Assembly: GCF_019052805.1 (NCBI RefSeq) | Contig: NZ_JAHQRJ010000001.1 | Span: forward strand, 2,046,001-2,110,000 | DNA length: 64,000 nt | Direction of reading: 5' to 3' | Source: Noviherbaspirillum sp. L7-7A | GTDB taxonomy: Bacteria > Pseudomonadota > Gammaproteobacteria > Burkholderiales > Burkholderiaceae_D | Part shown: one piece after another, positions 33,375-42,643 of the stretch | How positions within the stretch are numbered: position 1 is the first letter of the stretch | Layout: every line of letters starts with the position of its first letter | Position numbers and translations under genes: made by a program | The notes under the pieces: model-generated | The model's input: the letters and a program-made list of their open reading frames with translations, nothing else | Database searches by the model: none | What the model was told of the DNA's origin: nothing

Positions 33375-34322
33375 TTATCCGGCGCTGGCGGCGGATTCTT
33401 CTTCAGGTCCGGCGACGCCCGACTTTCCGCTGGCAAGACCGGCCATGGCGCGCCGGCGCGCGGCATCCCATAACTCATGCAGCGACGGCGGCTGCCGGCC
33501 CGCATATTCCGCAAGGCTGGCATTGCCGCAGCACACCACCGCGCCAGCACCATGGCGCTCGCTGACCGCCTCGATTGCAGCGCGACACAGCCGGCCGGCA
33601 AAGCCGGGCAGAGAAGCCGGCTCGACATTGCTGGTGACGATGGTGAAGTCGGCATTGCCTGTCCGTGCGACCGCATCGGTCTGGCGCAGCGTCTGCCGCA
33701 ACATCGCTTCCAGGTCGCGCCGCAAGCCGGCATGATCGACGCCTTCCGGCAAGGCCAGGCTCAGGCTAAGCAAGGCAAAGTTTTCCTGCTGGCGGATGGC
33801 GTAGCCCAGACGCCGCTCGGCGCCTGACTGGAGAACATAAGGGGACACGGTGGACGCTGCCTGACCCGATGCGGCACCGTGATCCGCGGCAGCCTCGTGT
33901 TCCCGCTGCGCAATAACCAGTTGTGCCAGCAAGTCCAGCCGTGAAACCAGCTTCATGGTGGCCATGCCCTTGGTAATCAGGTCGGTGGCGCCGGCCTCCC
34001 TGGCCAGCCGGCGCTCTTCCATCTCGTCGGCGCCCGAAACCACCACGACAGGCATGTCGCGCAGCCGCTGCGCCTTGGAAGCGCGCATGCGCCGCAACAG
34101 GCCGTAGCCGTCGAGCCGGGGCATGGTCAGGTCGGTGATGAGCAAGGCGATGTCCTCGTCGCGCAGCAAACTGTCCCAGGCCTCTTCGCCATCATGCGCT
34201 TCGGAAAACTCGAACAGGTCTCCGAGGTGTTTTGTCAGTGTGGCCCGCACGATGCGCGAGTCGTCCGCAATGAGCGCGCGCAACTTTCCATGCGATATTT
34301 TTTGTGAATTATCAGACAACAT
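33375..34322 (-). CDS. response regulator with degenerate GGDEF-like output domain
   Basis: Residues ~14-130 form a receiver domain with the acidic pair AD-D near residue 20, the phosphoacceptor Asp64 in LITDLTMPRLDG and the conserved lysine in DLITKGM (118). Residues ~170-300 have the spacing of a GGDEF domain (RLGYAIRQQENFALLSLSLA... then VARTGNADFTIV). The signature GG(D/E)EF is replaced by GNADF at 222-226, so diguanylate cyclase activity is unlikely. I chose the ATG at 34322 (GGGAGG just upstream). It is divergent from the NlpC/P60 gene. The partner kinase is not adjacent. It may be a c-di-GMP-independent signalling or regulatory protein. Confidence 0.8.
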   Translation of the reverse strand: MLSDNSQKISHGKLRALIADDSRIVRATLTKHLGDLFEFSEAHDGEEAWDSLLRDEDIALLITDLTMPRLDGYGLLRRMRASKAQRLRDMPVVVVSGADEMEERRLAREAGATDLITKGMATMKLVSRLDLLAQLVIAQREHEAAADHGAASGQAASTVSPYVLQSGAERRLGYAIRQQENFALLSLSLALPEGVDHAGLRRDLEAMLRQTLRQTDAVARTGNADFTIVTSNVEPASLPGFAGRLCRAAIEAVSERHGAGAVVCCGNASLAEYAGRQPPSLHELWDAARRRAMAGLASGKSGVAGPEEESAASAG

Positions 34323-34429
34323 TGCCTCCCACTGGCCGAAACATTTAATTACTTTACTGCAATTTATCTTTGACAATCCCCATCGGCTTCGCTTACATTC
34401 GACGCCTTGCATGGTACAAGGCAGGAAGA

Positions 34430-34966
34430 ATGACAGTCAAACGATCAAAATTTTCCACTTTGCTGCTTGCGCCAGCCCTGCTGGCGGCGACGTTTGCCGT
34501 CACGCCCATGGCCTGGAGCACGGAGTCGGTGCCCGCCGAGCGCAATGCGGCGCTGCATGCGCTGCATAACATCACTGACCGCGCTGGCGACCTCGCGATC
34601 CGTGCAATGTCGATGATCGGCATTCGCTACAAGTACGGCGGCAACAATCCGGAAAACGGCCTCGACTGCAGCGGTCTGGTGCGTTACGTGTTCAAGCAGG
34701 CCTGGGGCGCCGAACTACCGCGGACCGCCGAGGAAATAAGCCGCGTCGGCGACAATGTCGACAAGAACGACCTGCGGCCAGGCGACCTGGTGTTCTACAA
34801 CACGCTGCGCCGCGGCTTCTCCCATGTGGGCATCTATCTGGGCGACAACAAATTTGTTCATTCGCCCGCCGCCGGCAGTTCCATCCGGATTGAAAGCATG
34901 GATCTGAGCTACTGGAAGAAGCGCTTCAACGGCGCCCGCAGGATCAACGATCCCGAGCAGAACTGA
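34430..34966 (+). CDS. secreted NlpC/P60 peptidoglycan endopeptidase
   Basis: The start MTVKRSKFSTLLL at 34430 (AGGA upstream) gives a signal peptide ending near residue 28. A 178-residue precursor follows with the NlpC/P60 papain-like domain: YGGNNPENGLDCSGLVRYVF (catalytic Cys), FSHVGIYLGDNKFVHSP (catalytic His and third polar residue) and LRPGDLVFYN. These enzymes cut peptide stems of peptidoglycan in the periplasm. It ends 23 bases inside the convergent patatin gene. Family and localisation are clear; the exact bond is inferred. Confidence 0.92.
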   Translation: MTVKRSKFSTLLLAPALLAATFAVTPMAWSTESVPAERNAALHALHNITDRAGDLAIRAMSMIGIRYKYGGNNPENGLDCSGLVRYVFKQAWGAELPRTAEEISRVGDNVDKNDLRPGDLVFYNTLRRGFSHVGIYLGDNKFVHSPAAGSSIRIESMDLSYWKKRFNGARRINDPEQN

Positions 34967-35885
34967 TCGTCGCTGTTCCTTCCCGTTTCATTTTCAGTTT
35001 GGCCCGCAATTCTGGCATCACGCTGGCCGCGGCCTGCTCCCCGGCCAGAATCGCCAGATTCCTTCCGCTGAAATCGCTGCCCTTCATCGCGCCCAGACTG
35101 GGCGTGATCACGATGTCCGCATCCTTCATTTCCAGCCGGTTGATGGTCTGCCCCATGATGGCAAATGTTTGCAGCACCACGTCCAGGCTGCTGGTGGAAG
35201 GCTGGGCATCCGGATCGGCCGAGATATTGACGGCGATGACAAAGTCGGCGCCCATTTCACGGGCGTAACGCACCGGCACCGGAGCGACCAGGCCGCCATC
35301 GACATAACTTTTATCGCCGATCTTTACTGGCTGGAACACGCCTGGCACAGATGACGATGCCCGCACCGCCATGCCTGCATTGCCACGCTGAAACAGGATG
35401 GGCTTGCCATTCTGCAGGTCGGTTGCGACGGCGCCGAAGGAAATCGGGAATTTCTCTATGGGCGCATTGCGCACAGCGCGATTGATATAGCGCTGGATCG
35501 CTTCCCCTTTCAGCACGCCGGGGCTCTTGGCAAACAGCGGCACGGCCCAGTCGGAAATGGCCGCCTCGTCCATCTCGAGCGCCATGCGATTGAGCTTGAA
35601 GCCGTTATTGCCAGCGGCATACAGTGCACCGACCACGCTGCCGGCGCTGGTGCCAACCACGATGTCGGGCACGATGCCCTGGGCTTCCAGCGCCTTGATG
35701 ACGCCGATATGCGCGAAACCGCGGGCGGCGCCGCCGCCAAGCGCCAGGCCGATGCGCACCGGGTGCAGCGCGGCCGGTGGCGTCTGCGGCGTGGCGACAG
35801 GTTCAGGTGCAGGGGTCTTGGTCGTGCCACAGGCGGTCAGCAGGACGAGAACGCCTGGAAGCAGGCGCTTTAAAAACGTTAGCAT
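34944..35885 (-). CDS. patatin-like phospholipase lipoprotein (RssA-like)
   Basis: The start MLTFLKRLLPGVLVLLTACG at 35885 gives a lipoprotein signal with Cys19 as the lipid anchor. The patatin domain follows with the oxyanion loop GGGAARGFAH, the nucleophile elbow GTSAGS and the catalytic Asp in YVDGGLV. The 313-residue length fits single-domain RssA/YlbK-type proteins, whose substrates are mostly unknown. A GTG eleven codons upstream is an alternative start. Its end overlaps the convergent NlpC/P60 gene by 23 bases. This is a normal chromosomal gene and is unrelated to the patatin effector candidate at 59469. Confidence 0.9.
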   Translation of the reverse strand: MLTFLKRLLPGVLVLLTACGTTKTPAPEPVATPQTPPAALHPVRIGLALGGGAARGFAHIGVIKALEAQGIVPDIVVGTSAGSVVGALYAAGNNGFKLNRMALEMDEAAISDWAVPLFAKSPGVLKGEAIQRYINRAVRNAPIEKFPISFGAVATDLQNGKPILFQRGNAGMAVRASSSVPGVFQPVKIGDKSYVDGGLVAPVPVRYAREMGADFVIAVNISADPDAQPSTSSLDVVLQTFAIMGQTINRLEMKDADIVITPSLGAMKGSDFSGRNLAILAGEQAAASVMPELRAKLKMKREGTATISSARDR

Positions 35886-35959
35886 AAGGAAACTTGGCTT
35901 GAGGGAAAAACGAACCACGGATTGTAGCGGAAGTTCCCGTTGAAAAGCGCATGCGCCAA

Positions 35960-35997
35960 TTGAGAATGATTCACATTTGCACCCATTTTGCTATACT
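35960..35997 (+). promoter_or_regulatory. promoter with Fur-box-like operator
   Basis: TTGAGAATGATTCACATTTG (from 35960) resembles the 7-1-7 Fur motif TGATAAT-N-ATTATCA (11 of 14 arm positions by eye). It overlaps a possible -35 (TTCACA, 35970-35975), with -10 TATACT at 35992-35997 and a 16-base spacer. The promoter would drive the iron-binding protein gene 44 bases downstream. Confidence 0.6.
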
Positions 35998-36040
35998 TGC
36001 CCGGGTTTTAACTTTATTAACTTGCCAGGATGCCTACGTG

Positions 36041-37078
36041 ATGAAACTTGCCTTCCGCCTGACCCTGATCGCTGCCTCGCTTGCCGTCACCCATGCCAGC
36101 TTTGCCCAGGAAAACGTGCTGAATCTGTATTCGGCACGTCACTATCAGACTGATGAACTGCTGTATGAGAACTTCACCAAGCAGACCGGCATCAAGATCA
36201 ACCGGATCGAGGCGGACGATAACCAGTTGCTGGAGCGCCTGAAGAGCGAAGGCAAGAACAGCCCGGCGGACGTGATCCTGATGGTGGATGCAGCCCGTCT
36301 GTGGCGGGCGGAAGCGGATGGCCTGTTCCAGCCGGTCAAGTCGGCTGTACTGGAGTCACGCATTCCCGCCAACCTGCGCGCGTCTGATGAAGGCAAGGGA
36401 CCGGAATGGTTTGGTTTTTCCACGCGCGCCCGCATCATCGTCTACAACAAGGTTGCCGTCGAGAAGAAGGATGTGTCGACCTACGAATCCCTGGCTGACC
36501 CGAAGAACAAGGGCAAGGTATGCACCCGCTCCGGCTCGCATCCCTACATGCTGTCCATGATAGGCGCCATGATCGAGCGTAACGGCGAAGCGGCAACCGA
36601 GACCTGGGCCAAGGGCATGGTCAACAACTTTGCCCGCCCGCCACGCGGCGGCGACACCGACCAGATCAAGGGCGTGGCCACCGGCGAATGCGGCGTGGCG
36701 CTGGCCAATACTTACTACTATGTGCGCATGCTGCGTTCGACCAAGCCGGAAGACAAGGACATGGTCAACAAGATCGGCTTTGTCTGGCCGAACCAGGAAA
36801 GCTCGGGCACCCATGTGAACGTGTCCGGCGGCGGCGTGGCGCGCAATGCGCCGCATCGCGAAGCCGCGGTAAAGTTCCTTGAATACCTGTCCAGCGACGA
36901 GGCGCAGGCCTACTTCGCCAACGGCAACAATGAATGGCCGGCGGTGCAGTCTGCCGTGGTAAAGAATCCGGCCCTGGACGCGCTGGGCAAGTTCAAGATG
37001 GAAAATGTGCCGGTTGCCGCAATGGGCAAGAACCAGGCAACTGCACAGAAGATCCTCGACAAGGCCGGCTACAAGTGA
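36041..37078 (+). CDS. periplasmic Fe(III) ABC-transporter substrate-binding protein (FbpA/FutA type)
   Basis: The 345-residue precursor has a signal peptide (KLAFRLTLIAASLAVTHASFA), then the family opening VLNLYSARHYQTDELLYENF and the inner segment FGFSTRARIIVYNK. The tyrosine cluster ANTYYYVRML contains iron-coordinating tyrosines in the family. It should bind ferric iron in the periplasm and hand it to an inner-membrane permease. No permease or ATPase gene is next to it. The start at 36041 fits the signal peptide; GTG one codon upstream is possible. A Fur-box-like promoter just upstream supports iron control. Confidence 0.92.
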   Translation: MKLAFRLTLIAASLAVTHASFAQENVLNLYSARHYQTDELLYENFTKQTGIKINRIEADDNQLLERLKSEGKNSPADVILMVDAARLWRAEADGLFQPVKSAVLESRIPANLRASDEGKGPEWFGFSTRARIIVYNKVAVEKKDVSTYESLADPKNKGKVCTRSGSHPYMLSMIGAMIERNGEAATETWAKGMVNNFARPPRGGDTDQIKGVATGECGVALANTYYYVRMLRSTKPEDKDMVNKIGFVWPNQESSGTHVNVSGGGVARNAPHREAAVKFLEYLSSDEAQAYFANGNNEWPAVQSAVVKNPALDALGKFKMENVPVAAMGKNQATAQKILDKAGYK

Positions 37079-37086
37079 GCTCCTCT

Positions 37087-37122
37087 ACGCTGCTGCACTG
37101 CTGCACTGCTGCACTGCAGCGT
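37087..37122. repeat. 8-bp tandem repeat inside a small hairpin
   Basis: Three perfect copies of TGCTGCAC (37091-37114) are flanked by ACGCTGC and GCAGCGT, which can pair as a 7-bp stem. The element fills the space between the convergent stops of the iron-binding protein gene and phoR and may act as a terminator or vary in copy number. Confidence 0.7.
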
Positions 37123-37123
37123 C

Positions 37124-38440
37124 CTAGTCGCTGGTTTCCAGCTGCGGCGTAGCGACAATGGCGCTGCGCATTGGAAAACGCGCGGTGAAGGTGCTGCCCT
37201 GATCCGGCGTCGAATCGATGTCAAGTTGGGCGCCATGGCGCAGCAGCACATGCTTGACGATCGCAAGGCCAAGGCCGGTGCCGCGGGTTTCCCGCGACCG
37301 GCTCTTGTCGACGCGGTAGAAACGCTCGGTCAGGCGGCCTATGTGTTCCGGCCGTATGCCGATGCCGCTGTCGGACACGGCGAACCGCGGCCCGTCCTCC
37401 CCCATCCGCCAGCTCAGCTCGATGCGTCCGCCATCCGGCGTATAACGCACCGCATTCGATGCCAGGTTGCCAAAGGCGCTGCGCAACTCCTCAAGGCTGC
37501 CGCTGATGTCCGGCCCGTCCGTTTCCAGCGTGATCGCATGACGCCCCCCGGACAATGCCTGCGCCTCCTGATACACCTGCTCCATCAGCGCCGCCATGCG
37601 CACCGGCTCGGGCCTTAGCGGGTATTCGACCGACTCCAGCCGGGTCAGCGCAAGCATGTCTTCCACCAGGTTCTGCATGCGCCTGCCCTGCTCCGCCATC
37701 AGCTTCAGATGGGCCTGCCGGGTTTCCTTGTCGAGGCCGGCATCGGCCTGGGCGATTTCCAGGAAGCCGTTGATCACCGTCAGCGGCGTGCGCAGCTCAT
37801 GCGATGCATTGGCAATGAAGTCGCGCCGCATGCGCTCGATGCGCTCGGACTCGGTGGCGTCATGCGTCACCAGGATCTGGCGCCGGTTTTCAAACGGGAT
37901 GATATGGACGATCAGCTTGCGTTCCCGCAGCGACAGCGTCAGCGGCTGTTCATAGCGGCCGAGGATCAGGTAGTCGATGAAGTGCGGGCTGCGGATCAGG
38001 TTGGTCACGCGCATGCCCTTGTCGCGCTCGTTGGACAGGCCAAGGTGCTGTTCGGCGGCCGGATTGCACCACTCCAGGAATAGCACGTCGTCCATGATCA
38101 CCACGCCATCCGGCAACAGGCTCATCGCCTGCCGGAACCGAGTCAGCCACTCGTTGAGCTGATGGCGGTTGTGCTCGTCTTCCCGGCGCAGCTTGTAGAG
38201 CCTGGAAAAGATGTCGGTCCAGATGCCCGACGCATCGGATAGGCGGCTGTCCGGGTTGTCCAGCCACAGCGACAGCCGCCACAGGTAGCTCAGCTGCAGA
38301 ATGACCAGCGCACAGACTGCAATCAGCGCCGCAACCAAACCCACGGTCTTCCCGAAAAAATAGCCGGGCACCACCGCGGCAAGCAGGATCAGCGCAAGGC
38401 GCAGCAGGGTCGGCACCCAGAACAGCATCTTCGGACTCAT
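37124..38440 (-). CDS. phoR: phosphate regulon sensor histidine kinase PhoR
   Basis: It is the inner-membrane kinase that activates PhoB when phosphate is low. The 438-residue protein has two N-terminal transmembrane helices (about 10-28 and 33-52) and a PAS region (PDGVVIMDDVLFLEWCNPAA). The phosphoacceptor segment is FIANASHELRTPLTVINGFLE, and the ATPase domain carries NLASNAVRYTP and TRGTGLGLAIV. It begins 17 bases after phoB and is the last gene of the pstSCAB-phoUBR run. The length matches the family. Confidence 0.97.
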   Translation of the reverse strand: MSPKMLFWVPTLLRLALILLAAVVPGYFFGKTVGLVAALIAVCALVILQLSYLWRLSLWLDNPDSRLSDASGIWTDIFSRLYKLRREDEHNRHQLNEWLTRFRQAMSLLPDGVVIMDDVLFLEWCNPAAEQHLGLSNERDKGMRVTNLIRSPHFIDYLILGRYEQPLTLSLRERKLIVHIIPFENRRQILVTHDATESERIERMRRDFIANASHELRTPLTVINGFLEIAQADAGLDKETRQAHLKLMAEQGRRMQNLVEDMLALTRLESVEYPLRPEPVRMAALMEQVYQEAQALSGGRHAITLETDGPDISGSLEELRSAFGNLASNAVRYTPDGGRIELSWRMGEDGPRFAVSDSGIGIRPEHIGRLTERFYRVDKSRSRETRGTGLGLAIVKHVLLRHGAQLDIDSTPDQGSTFTARFPMRSAIVATPQLETSD

Positions 38441-38456
38441 CGTGGCCGGCGCATCC

Positions 38457-39152
38457 CTATTTCTCCGACAGCATGTAGCCCACGCTGCGCACCGTCCTGA
38501 TCAGCGACTCGGCCTCTTTCAATGCCTTGCGCAGACGCAGCACATGCACATCGACCGTGCGCTCCTCTATCACCGCATGATCGCCCCACACCCGGTCCAG
38601 CAACTGGCTGCGCGAGAACACGCGCTCCGGATGGGCCATGAAGAACTTGAGCAGCTTGTATTCCGCATGGCCGATGTCGATGCGGGTCTCGTTCAGGCTC
38701 ACGGTACAGCTGACCGGGTCCAGCGTCACCGGGCCGGCGCGCATCAGGGTTTGCGCATGCTCGGGCGCCTTGCGCCGCAGCAGCGCCTTGACCCTGGCCG
38801 CCAGCTCGCGCGGCGAAAACGGCTTGGTGATGTAATCGTCCGCGCCCTGGTTCAGGCCGGCGATCTTGTCCTCCTCCATGCTCTTGGCGGTGAGCATGAT
38901 CACCGGCAGGCTGGAGAAATTGCGGTCGGCGCGCAGCCGCGAAAGCAGGCGCAGGCCGGACTGGTCGGGCAGCATCCAGTCCAGCAGCAGCAGTTGCGGC
39001 GTGCGCTGCTGGAGGTAGTCCCAGGCGCCGCCGGCGGTGTCGACCGCGGCTGCATTCCAGCCGCTGTCGCGCAAGGTGTATCGCACCAGCTCGACGATGG
39101 CCGGCTCGTCCTCGACGATCAGAATTTCCGGGTTGTCCACTGCCATCCGCAT
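38457..39152 (-). CDS. phoB: phosphate regulon response regulator PhoB
   Basis: It activates Pho-box promoters when phosphorylated by PhoR. The receiver domain contains ILIVEDEPAIVE, the phosphoacceptor Asp in LLLDWMLPDQSG and the conserved lysine in DDYITKPFS. The C-terminal winged helix is of OmpR type (RSQLLDRVWGDHAVIEERTV, then HVLRLRKAL). The ATG at 39152 overlaps the phoU stop (TGATG); the ATG at 39146 is an equally possible start with better Shine-Dalgarno spacing. It is 231 residues by the first choice. Confidence 0.97.
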   Translation of the reverse strand: MRMAVDNPEILIVEDEPAIVELVRYTLRDSGWNAAAVDTAGGAWDYLQQRTPQLLLLDWMLPDQSGLRLLSRLRADRNFSSLPVIMLTAKSMEEDKIAGLNQGADDYITKPFSPRELAARVKALLRRKAPEHAQTLMRAGPVTLDPVSCTVSLNETRIDIGHAEYKLLKFFMAHPERVFSRSQLLDRVWGDHAVIEERTVDVHVLRLRKALKEAESLIRTVRSVGYMLSEK

Positions 39153-39856
39153 CACCCTTGCGCTGACTGGGAGGCAGTGGCGTAGTCGGTGTGGCGGATG
39201 TCCTTGCCCTCCACCACGTAGATCACATACTCGGCAATGTTCTTTGCATGGTCGCCGATGCGCTCCACCGCCTTGGCCACCCACAGGGTTTCCAGCGCGC
39301 TGGAGATGGTGCGCGGGTCTTCCATCATGAAGGTGATCAGGTTGCGCATGATGGAGCGGAATTCATGGTCGACCGCCTTGTCCTGGGCAATCAGCCGGGT
39401 GGCCTGCTGGGCATCGAGCCGGGCGAAGCTGTCCAGCGCATCATGCAGCAGCGCACCGGCCGAGTCGGCGATCACGCGCACGGTTTCATAATGATTGATG
39501 GACACCACGCCGCGCTCCTGCATGCTGCGCGCGGCGCGGGCGATCTTGGTTGCCTCGTCGCCTATGCGCTCCAGGTCGGTAATGACCTTGATCGTGGCCA
39601 TCACGGTGCGCAGGTCGTTGGCGGCCGGCTGGCGGCGCACGATCAGGTGGCTGCAGGCGTCGTCCAGCGACACTTCCAGCCGGTTCACCTGCTCGTCGGC
39701 CTGCATCACGCGGCCGGCGCGATCGGTGTCGCCATGACGGAAGCATTCCAGCGCATCATGGAACTGGCTTTCGACCAGGCCGCCCATGAGCAGCACCTTG
39801 GAACGGATCTGCTCCAGGTCAAGGTCATACTGCTTGGAAGAATGCTCGCTTGGCAT
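39152..39856 (-). CDS. phoU: phosphate transport regulator PhoU
   Basis: PhoU links the Pst transporter to PhoR and represses the Pho response when phosphate is ample. The 234-residue protein is all helical with the duplicated PhoU motif: VESQFHDALECFRHGD...ADEQVNRLE in the first half and a similar VDHEFRSIMRNLITFMMEDPRTI in the second. It sits between pstB and phoB as in most proteobacteria, and its stop overlaps the phoB start by one base. Confidence 0.97.
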   Translation of the reverse strand: MPSEHSSKQYDLDLEQIRSKVLLMGGLVESQFHDALECFRHGDTDRAGRVMQADEQVNRLEVSLDDACSHLIVRRQPAANDLRTVMATIKVITDLERIGDEATKIARAARSMQERGVVSINHYETVRVIADSAGALLHDALDSFARLDAQQATRLIAQDKAVDHEFRSIMRNLITFMMEDPRTISSALETLWVAKAVERIGDHAKNIAEYVIYVVEGKDIRHTDYATASQSAQG

Positions 39857-39889
39857 GGTGTTCTCCTTGTTCTGCTGTCTGTTAGCGCA

Positions 39890-40687
39890 TCAGCCAAAGC
39901 GGCCGGTGATGTAGTCCTGGGTCTCGCGGCGCCCCGGATTCATGAAGATCTGGTCGGTTTCGCCGAACTCCACCAGTTCGCCCAGATACATGTAGGCAGT
40001 GTAGTCCGAGCAGCGTGCCGCCTGCTGCATGTTATGGGTCACGATGGCAATCGTGTATTCCCCTTTCAGCTCGCTGATCAGTTCCTCGATCTTGGCGGTG
40101 GAGATCGGGTCCAGGGCCGAGGTTGGCTCATCCAGCAGCAGCACTTCCGGCTTGACCGCGACGCCGCGCGCGATGCACAGCCGCTGCTGCTGGCCGCCAG
40201 ACAGCGACAGGCCGCTCTTGTTGAGCTTGTCCTTGACCTCGGTCCAGAGCGCGGCCTTGTTCAGCGCCCATTCCACCCGCTCATCCATCTCGCCGCGCGA
40301 CAGGTTTTCATACAGCCGCACGCCAAAGGCGATGTTATCGTAGACCGACATCGGGAACGGCGTCGGCTTCTGGAACACCATGCCGACCCGTGCCCGCAGC
40401 ATGTTCACATCCAGCCCCGGCTCGAGGATATTGCGGCCGTTATACACGATCTGTCCTTCGGCGCGCTGGCCCGGATAGAGGTCGTACATGCGGTTCAGGG
40501 TGCGCAGCAAGGTGGACTTGCCGCAGCCCGACGGGCCGATGAAGGCGGTGACCTTCTTGTCATGGATGCGCAAGTTGATGTTCTTCAGGCCCTGGAAGCC
40601 GCCGTAGAAGAAATTCAAATTGCTGATTTCTATCGTGGCCTTGGGACCGGGCGCATGGATTGCTGCTGCGGTTGGATTGCTCATCAT
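39890..40687 (-). CDS. pstB: phosphate ABC transporter ATPase PstB
   Basis: It powers high-affinity phosphate uptake. The 265-residue protein has Walker [14 protein letters not shown], the ABC signature [14 protein letters not shown], Walker [14 protein letters not shown] and the switch histidine in [13 protein letters not shown]. The phosphate-family [14 protein letters not shown] insertion is present. It follows pstA by 19 bases. The first of two adjacent ATG codons is used here. Confidence 0.98.
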   Translation of the reverse strand: MMSNPTAAAIHAPGPKATIEISNLNFFYGGFQGLKNINLRIHDKKVTAFIGPSGCGKSTLLRTLNRMYDLYPGQRAEGQIVYNGRNILEPGLDVNMLRARVGMVFQKPTPFPMSVYDNIAFGVRLYENLSRGEMDERVEWALNKAALWTEVKDKLNKSGLSLSGGQQQRLCIARGVAVKPEVLLLDEPTSALDPISTAKIEELISELKGEYTIAIVTHNMQQAARCSDYTAYMYLGELVEFGETDQIFMNPGRRETQDYITGRFG

Positions 40688-40706
40688 GGCTATCGTCTAT
40701 CAACGG

Positions 40707-41567
40707 TTATTGATGCGTTTTCGGGCGGAACACGGTGCGCGACAGGATGTTCAGGCCGAGCACGCTAAAGGTGATCAGGAGCGCCCCGCCCCAGGCCAGC
40801 GCGCGCCAGTTGTCATAGGGGCTCATCGCGAACTGGTAGATCACCACCGGCAGGTTGGCCATGGGCGCGTTCATGTTGGTGCTGAAGAACTGGTTGTTCA
40901 GGGCGGTGAACAGGAGCGGCGCGGTTTCGCCGGAGATGCGCGCCACGGCCAGCAGCACGCCGGTGATGACGCCGGCCTTCACCGCGCGCAGGCGCACCGT
41001 GGTGGCGACCTTCCAGCGCGGCGCGCCCAGCGCGAACGCGGCCTCGCGCAGGCTGGTGGGCACCAGATTGAGCATGTTGTCGGTGGTGCGCACCACCACC
41101 GGAATGGCGATCAGCGCGATGGCGAAGCTGCCGGCCCAGCCGGAAAAATGCCGGATGTTGGCGACATAGATTGCGTAGACGAACAGGCCGATCACGATGG
41201 ACGGCGCCGACAGCATGATGTCGGTGACGAAGCGCGTGATCTGCGCGAAGCGGCTTTCCTCGCCGTATTCGGCAAGGTAGATGCCGGCCAGGATGCCGAT
41301 CGGCGTCGACACCAGCGTGGCCATGCCCACCATCATCAGGCTGCCGACGATGGCATTGAGCAGGCCGCCACCCTCGCTGCCCGGCGCCGGCGTGCTTTCC
41401 GCAAACATCGCGCCGCTGATGGCGCTGAAGCTATTGATGATCAGCGTAACCAGTATCCACAGCAGGAAGAAAATGCCGAAGGCCATGGCCAGCACCGAGA
41501 GTGCGATACCGATGCGGTGCCTCAGCAGCCGCTTGCGATAAACCGGGTTTCTTGCGTCCTGCATCAT
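40707..41567 (-). CDS. pstA: phosphate ABC transporter permease PstA
   Basis: It is one of the two membrane subunits of the Pst transporter. The 286-residue protein has about six transmembrane helices and the cytoplasmic EAA loop [20 protein letters not shown] that contacts PstB. The start at 41567 is chosen because GAGGG lies six bases upstream and ATGA overlaps the pstC stop by four bases; the frame is open for a further 215 codons upstream inside pstC but has no family match there. Confidence 0.96.
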   Translation of the reverse strand: MMQDARNPVYRKRLLRHRIGIALSVLAMAFGIFFLLWILVTLIINSFSAISGAMFAESTPAPGSEGGGLLNAIVGSLMMVGMATLVSTPIGILAGIYLAEYGEESRFAQITRFVTDIMLSAPSIVIGLFVYAIYVANIRHFSGWAGSFAIALIAIPVVVRTTDNMLNLVPTSLREAAFALGAPRWKVATTVRLRAVKAGVITGVLLAVARISGETAPLLFTALNNQFFSTNMNAPMANLPVVIYQFAMSPYDNWRALAWGGALLITFSVLGLNILSRTVFRPKTHQ

Positions 41568-42583
41568 TTGGTGCCCTCTCTTTTCTGCATCGTCAGCAGC
41601 ATGATCTTGGCGGCTGCCAGCACGATGAAGGTAATCACGAACAGGATCAGGCCCAGCGCGAACAGCGAGGACACATGCAGCGGCGCATCCGCTTCGGCGA
41701 ACTCGTTGGCCAGTGTCGACGCGATGCTGTTGCCGGCGGCGAACAGCGACCAGGACAGCTTGTGCGCATTGCCGATGACGAAGGTGATCGCCATGGTTTC
41801 GCCGAGCGCGCGGCCCAGGCCCAGCATCACGCCGCCGACCACGCCGATGCGGGTATAGGGCAATACCACCTTGCGCACCACTTCCCAGCGGGTGCAGCCC
41901 AGTGCATAGGCCGATTCCTTCAGCACCGCAGGCACCACGTCGAACACATCGCGCATGACCGAGGCGATGAAGGGAATGATCATGATGGCAAGGATGAAGC
42001 CTGCGGTCAGCATGCCGATGCCCATGGTGGGGCCGCTGAACAGCTGGCCCACGACCGGCAGCTGGCCCAGGGTCGCCTTCAGCAAGGGCTGCACGTGGTC
42101 GGCAAAGAAGGGGGCGAACACGAACAGCCCCCACATGCCGTAGATAATGCTGGGCACGCCGGCCAGCAGTTCCACCGCGGTGCCGAGCGGCCGCTTGAGC
42201 CATGCCGGACATATCTCGGTCAGGAACAGCGCAATGCCGAAGCTGACCGGGAAGGCCACCAGCAAGGCAATGAAGGAAGTGATCAGGGTGCCGGCAATGG
42301 CGATCAGGGCGCCGTACTGGTCATTGACCGGGTCCCATTCGACGGTGGTGATGAAACCGGGACCAAACTCGCGGAATGCCGGAATCGCGCCGATGATCAG
42401 CGAGACGATGATGCCGACCAGCATCAGCAGCACCAGCATCGCAAAGCCGAGGGTGACCTTGTGGAAGAAGAAATCCTGGATGCGCTGGCGGCGCATGATG
42501 CCGGCCAGCGCGCGCTCGGCGGCATCGATGCCGGCCGCGGGATCCAGCGCGGTATCGTGCAGTGTGGGGCTATTTGCGCTCAT
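41564..42583 (-). CDS. pstC: phosphate ABC transporter permease PstC
   Basis: It is the second membrane subunit of the Pst transporter. The protein has about six helices; [21 protein letters not shown] is the first, and the EAA loop [22 protein letters not shown] contacts PstB. The segment [20 protein letters not shown] is typical of PstC. I chose [10 protein letters not shown] at 42583 (339 residues) because AGGA lies upstream at reasonable distance; ATG at 42595 is an alternative. Sixty bases separate it from pstS. Confidence 0.95.
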   Translation of the reverse strand: MSANSPTLHDTALDPAAGIDAAERALAGIMRRQRIQDFFFHKVTLGFAMLVLLMLVGIIVSLIIGAIPAFREFGPGFITTVEWDPVNDQYGALIAIAGTLITSFIALLVAFPVSFGIALFLTEICPAWLKRPLGTAVELLAGVPSIIYGMWGLFVFAPFFADHVQPLLKATLGQLPVVGQLFSGPTMGIGMLTAGFILAIMIIPFIASVMRDVFDVVPAVLKESAYALGCTRWEVVRKVVLPYTRIGVVGGVMLGLGRALGETMAITFVIGNAHKLSWSLFAAGNSIASTLANEFAEADAPLHVSSLFALGLILFVITFIVLAAAKIMLLTMQKREGTK

Positions 42584-42643
42584 GGCGTCGATCATCCTGG
42601 TGCGGCGGCGTTGCAGTGCCAACGCCAGCCTGGTTGGAAAAAC

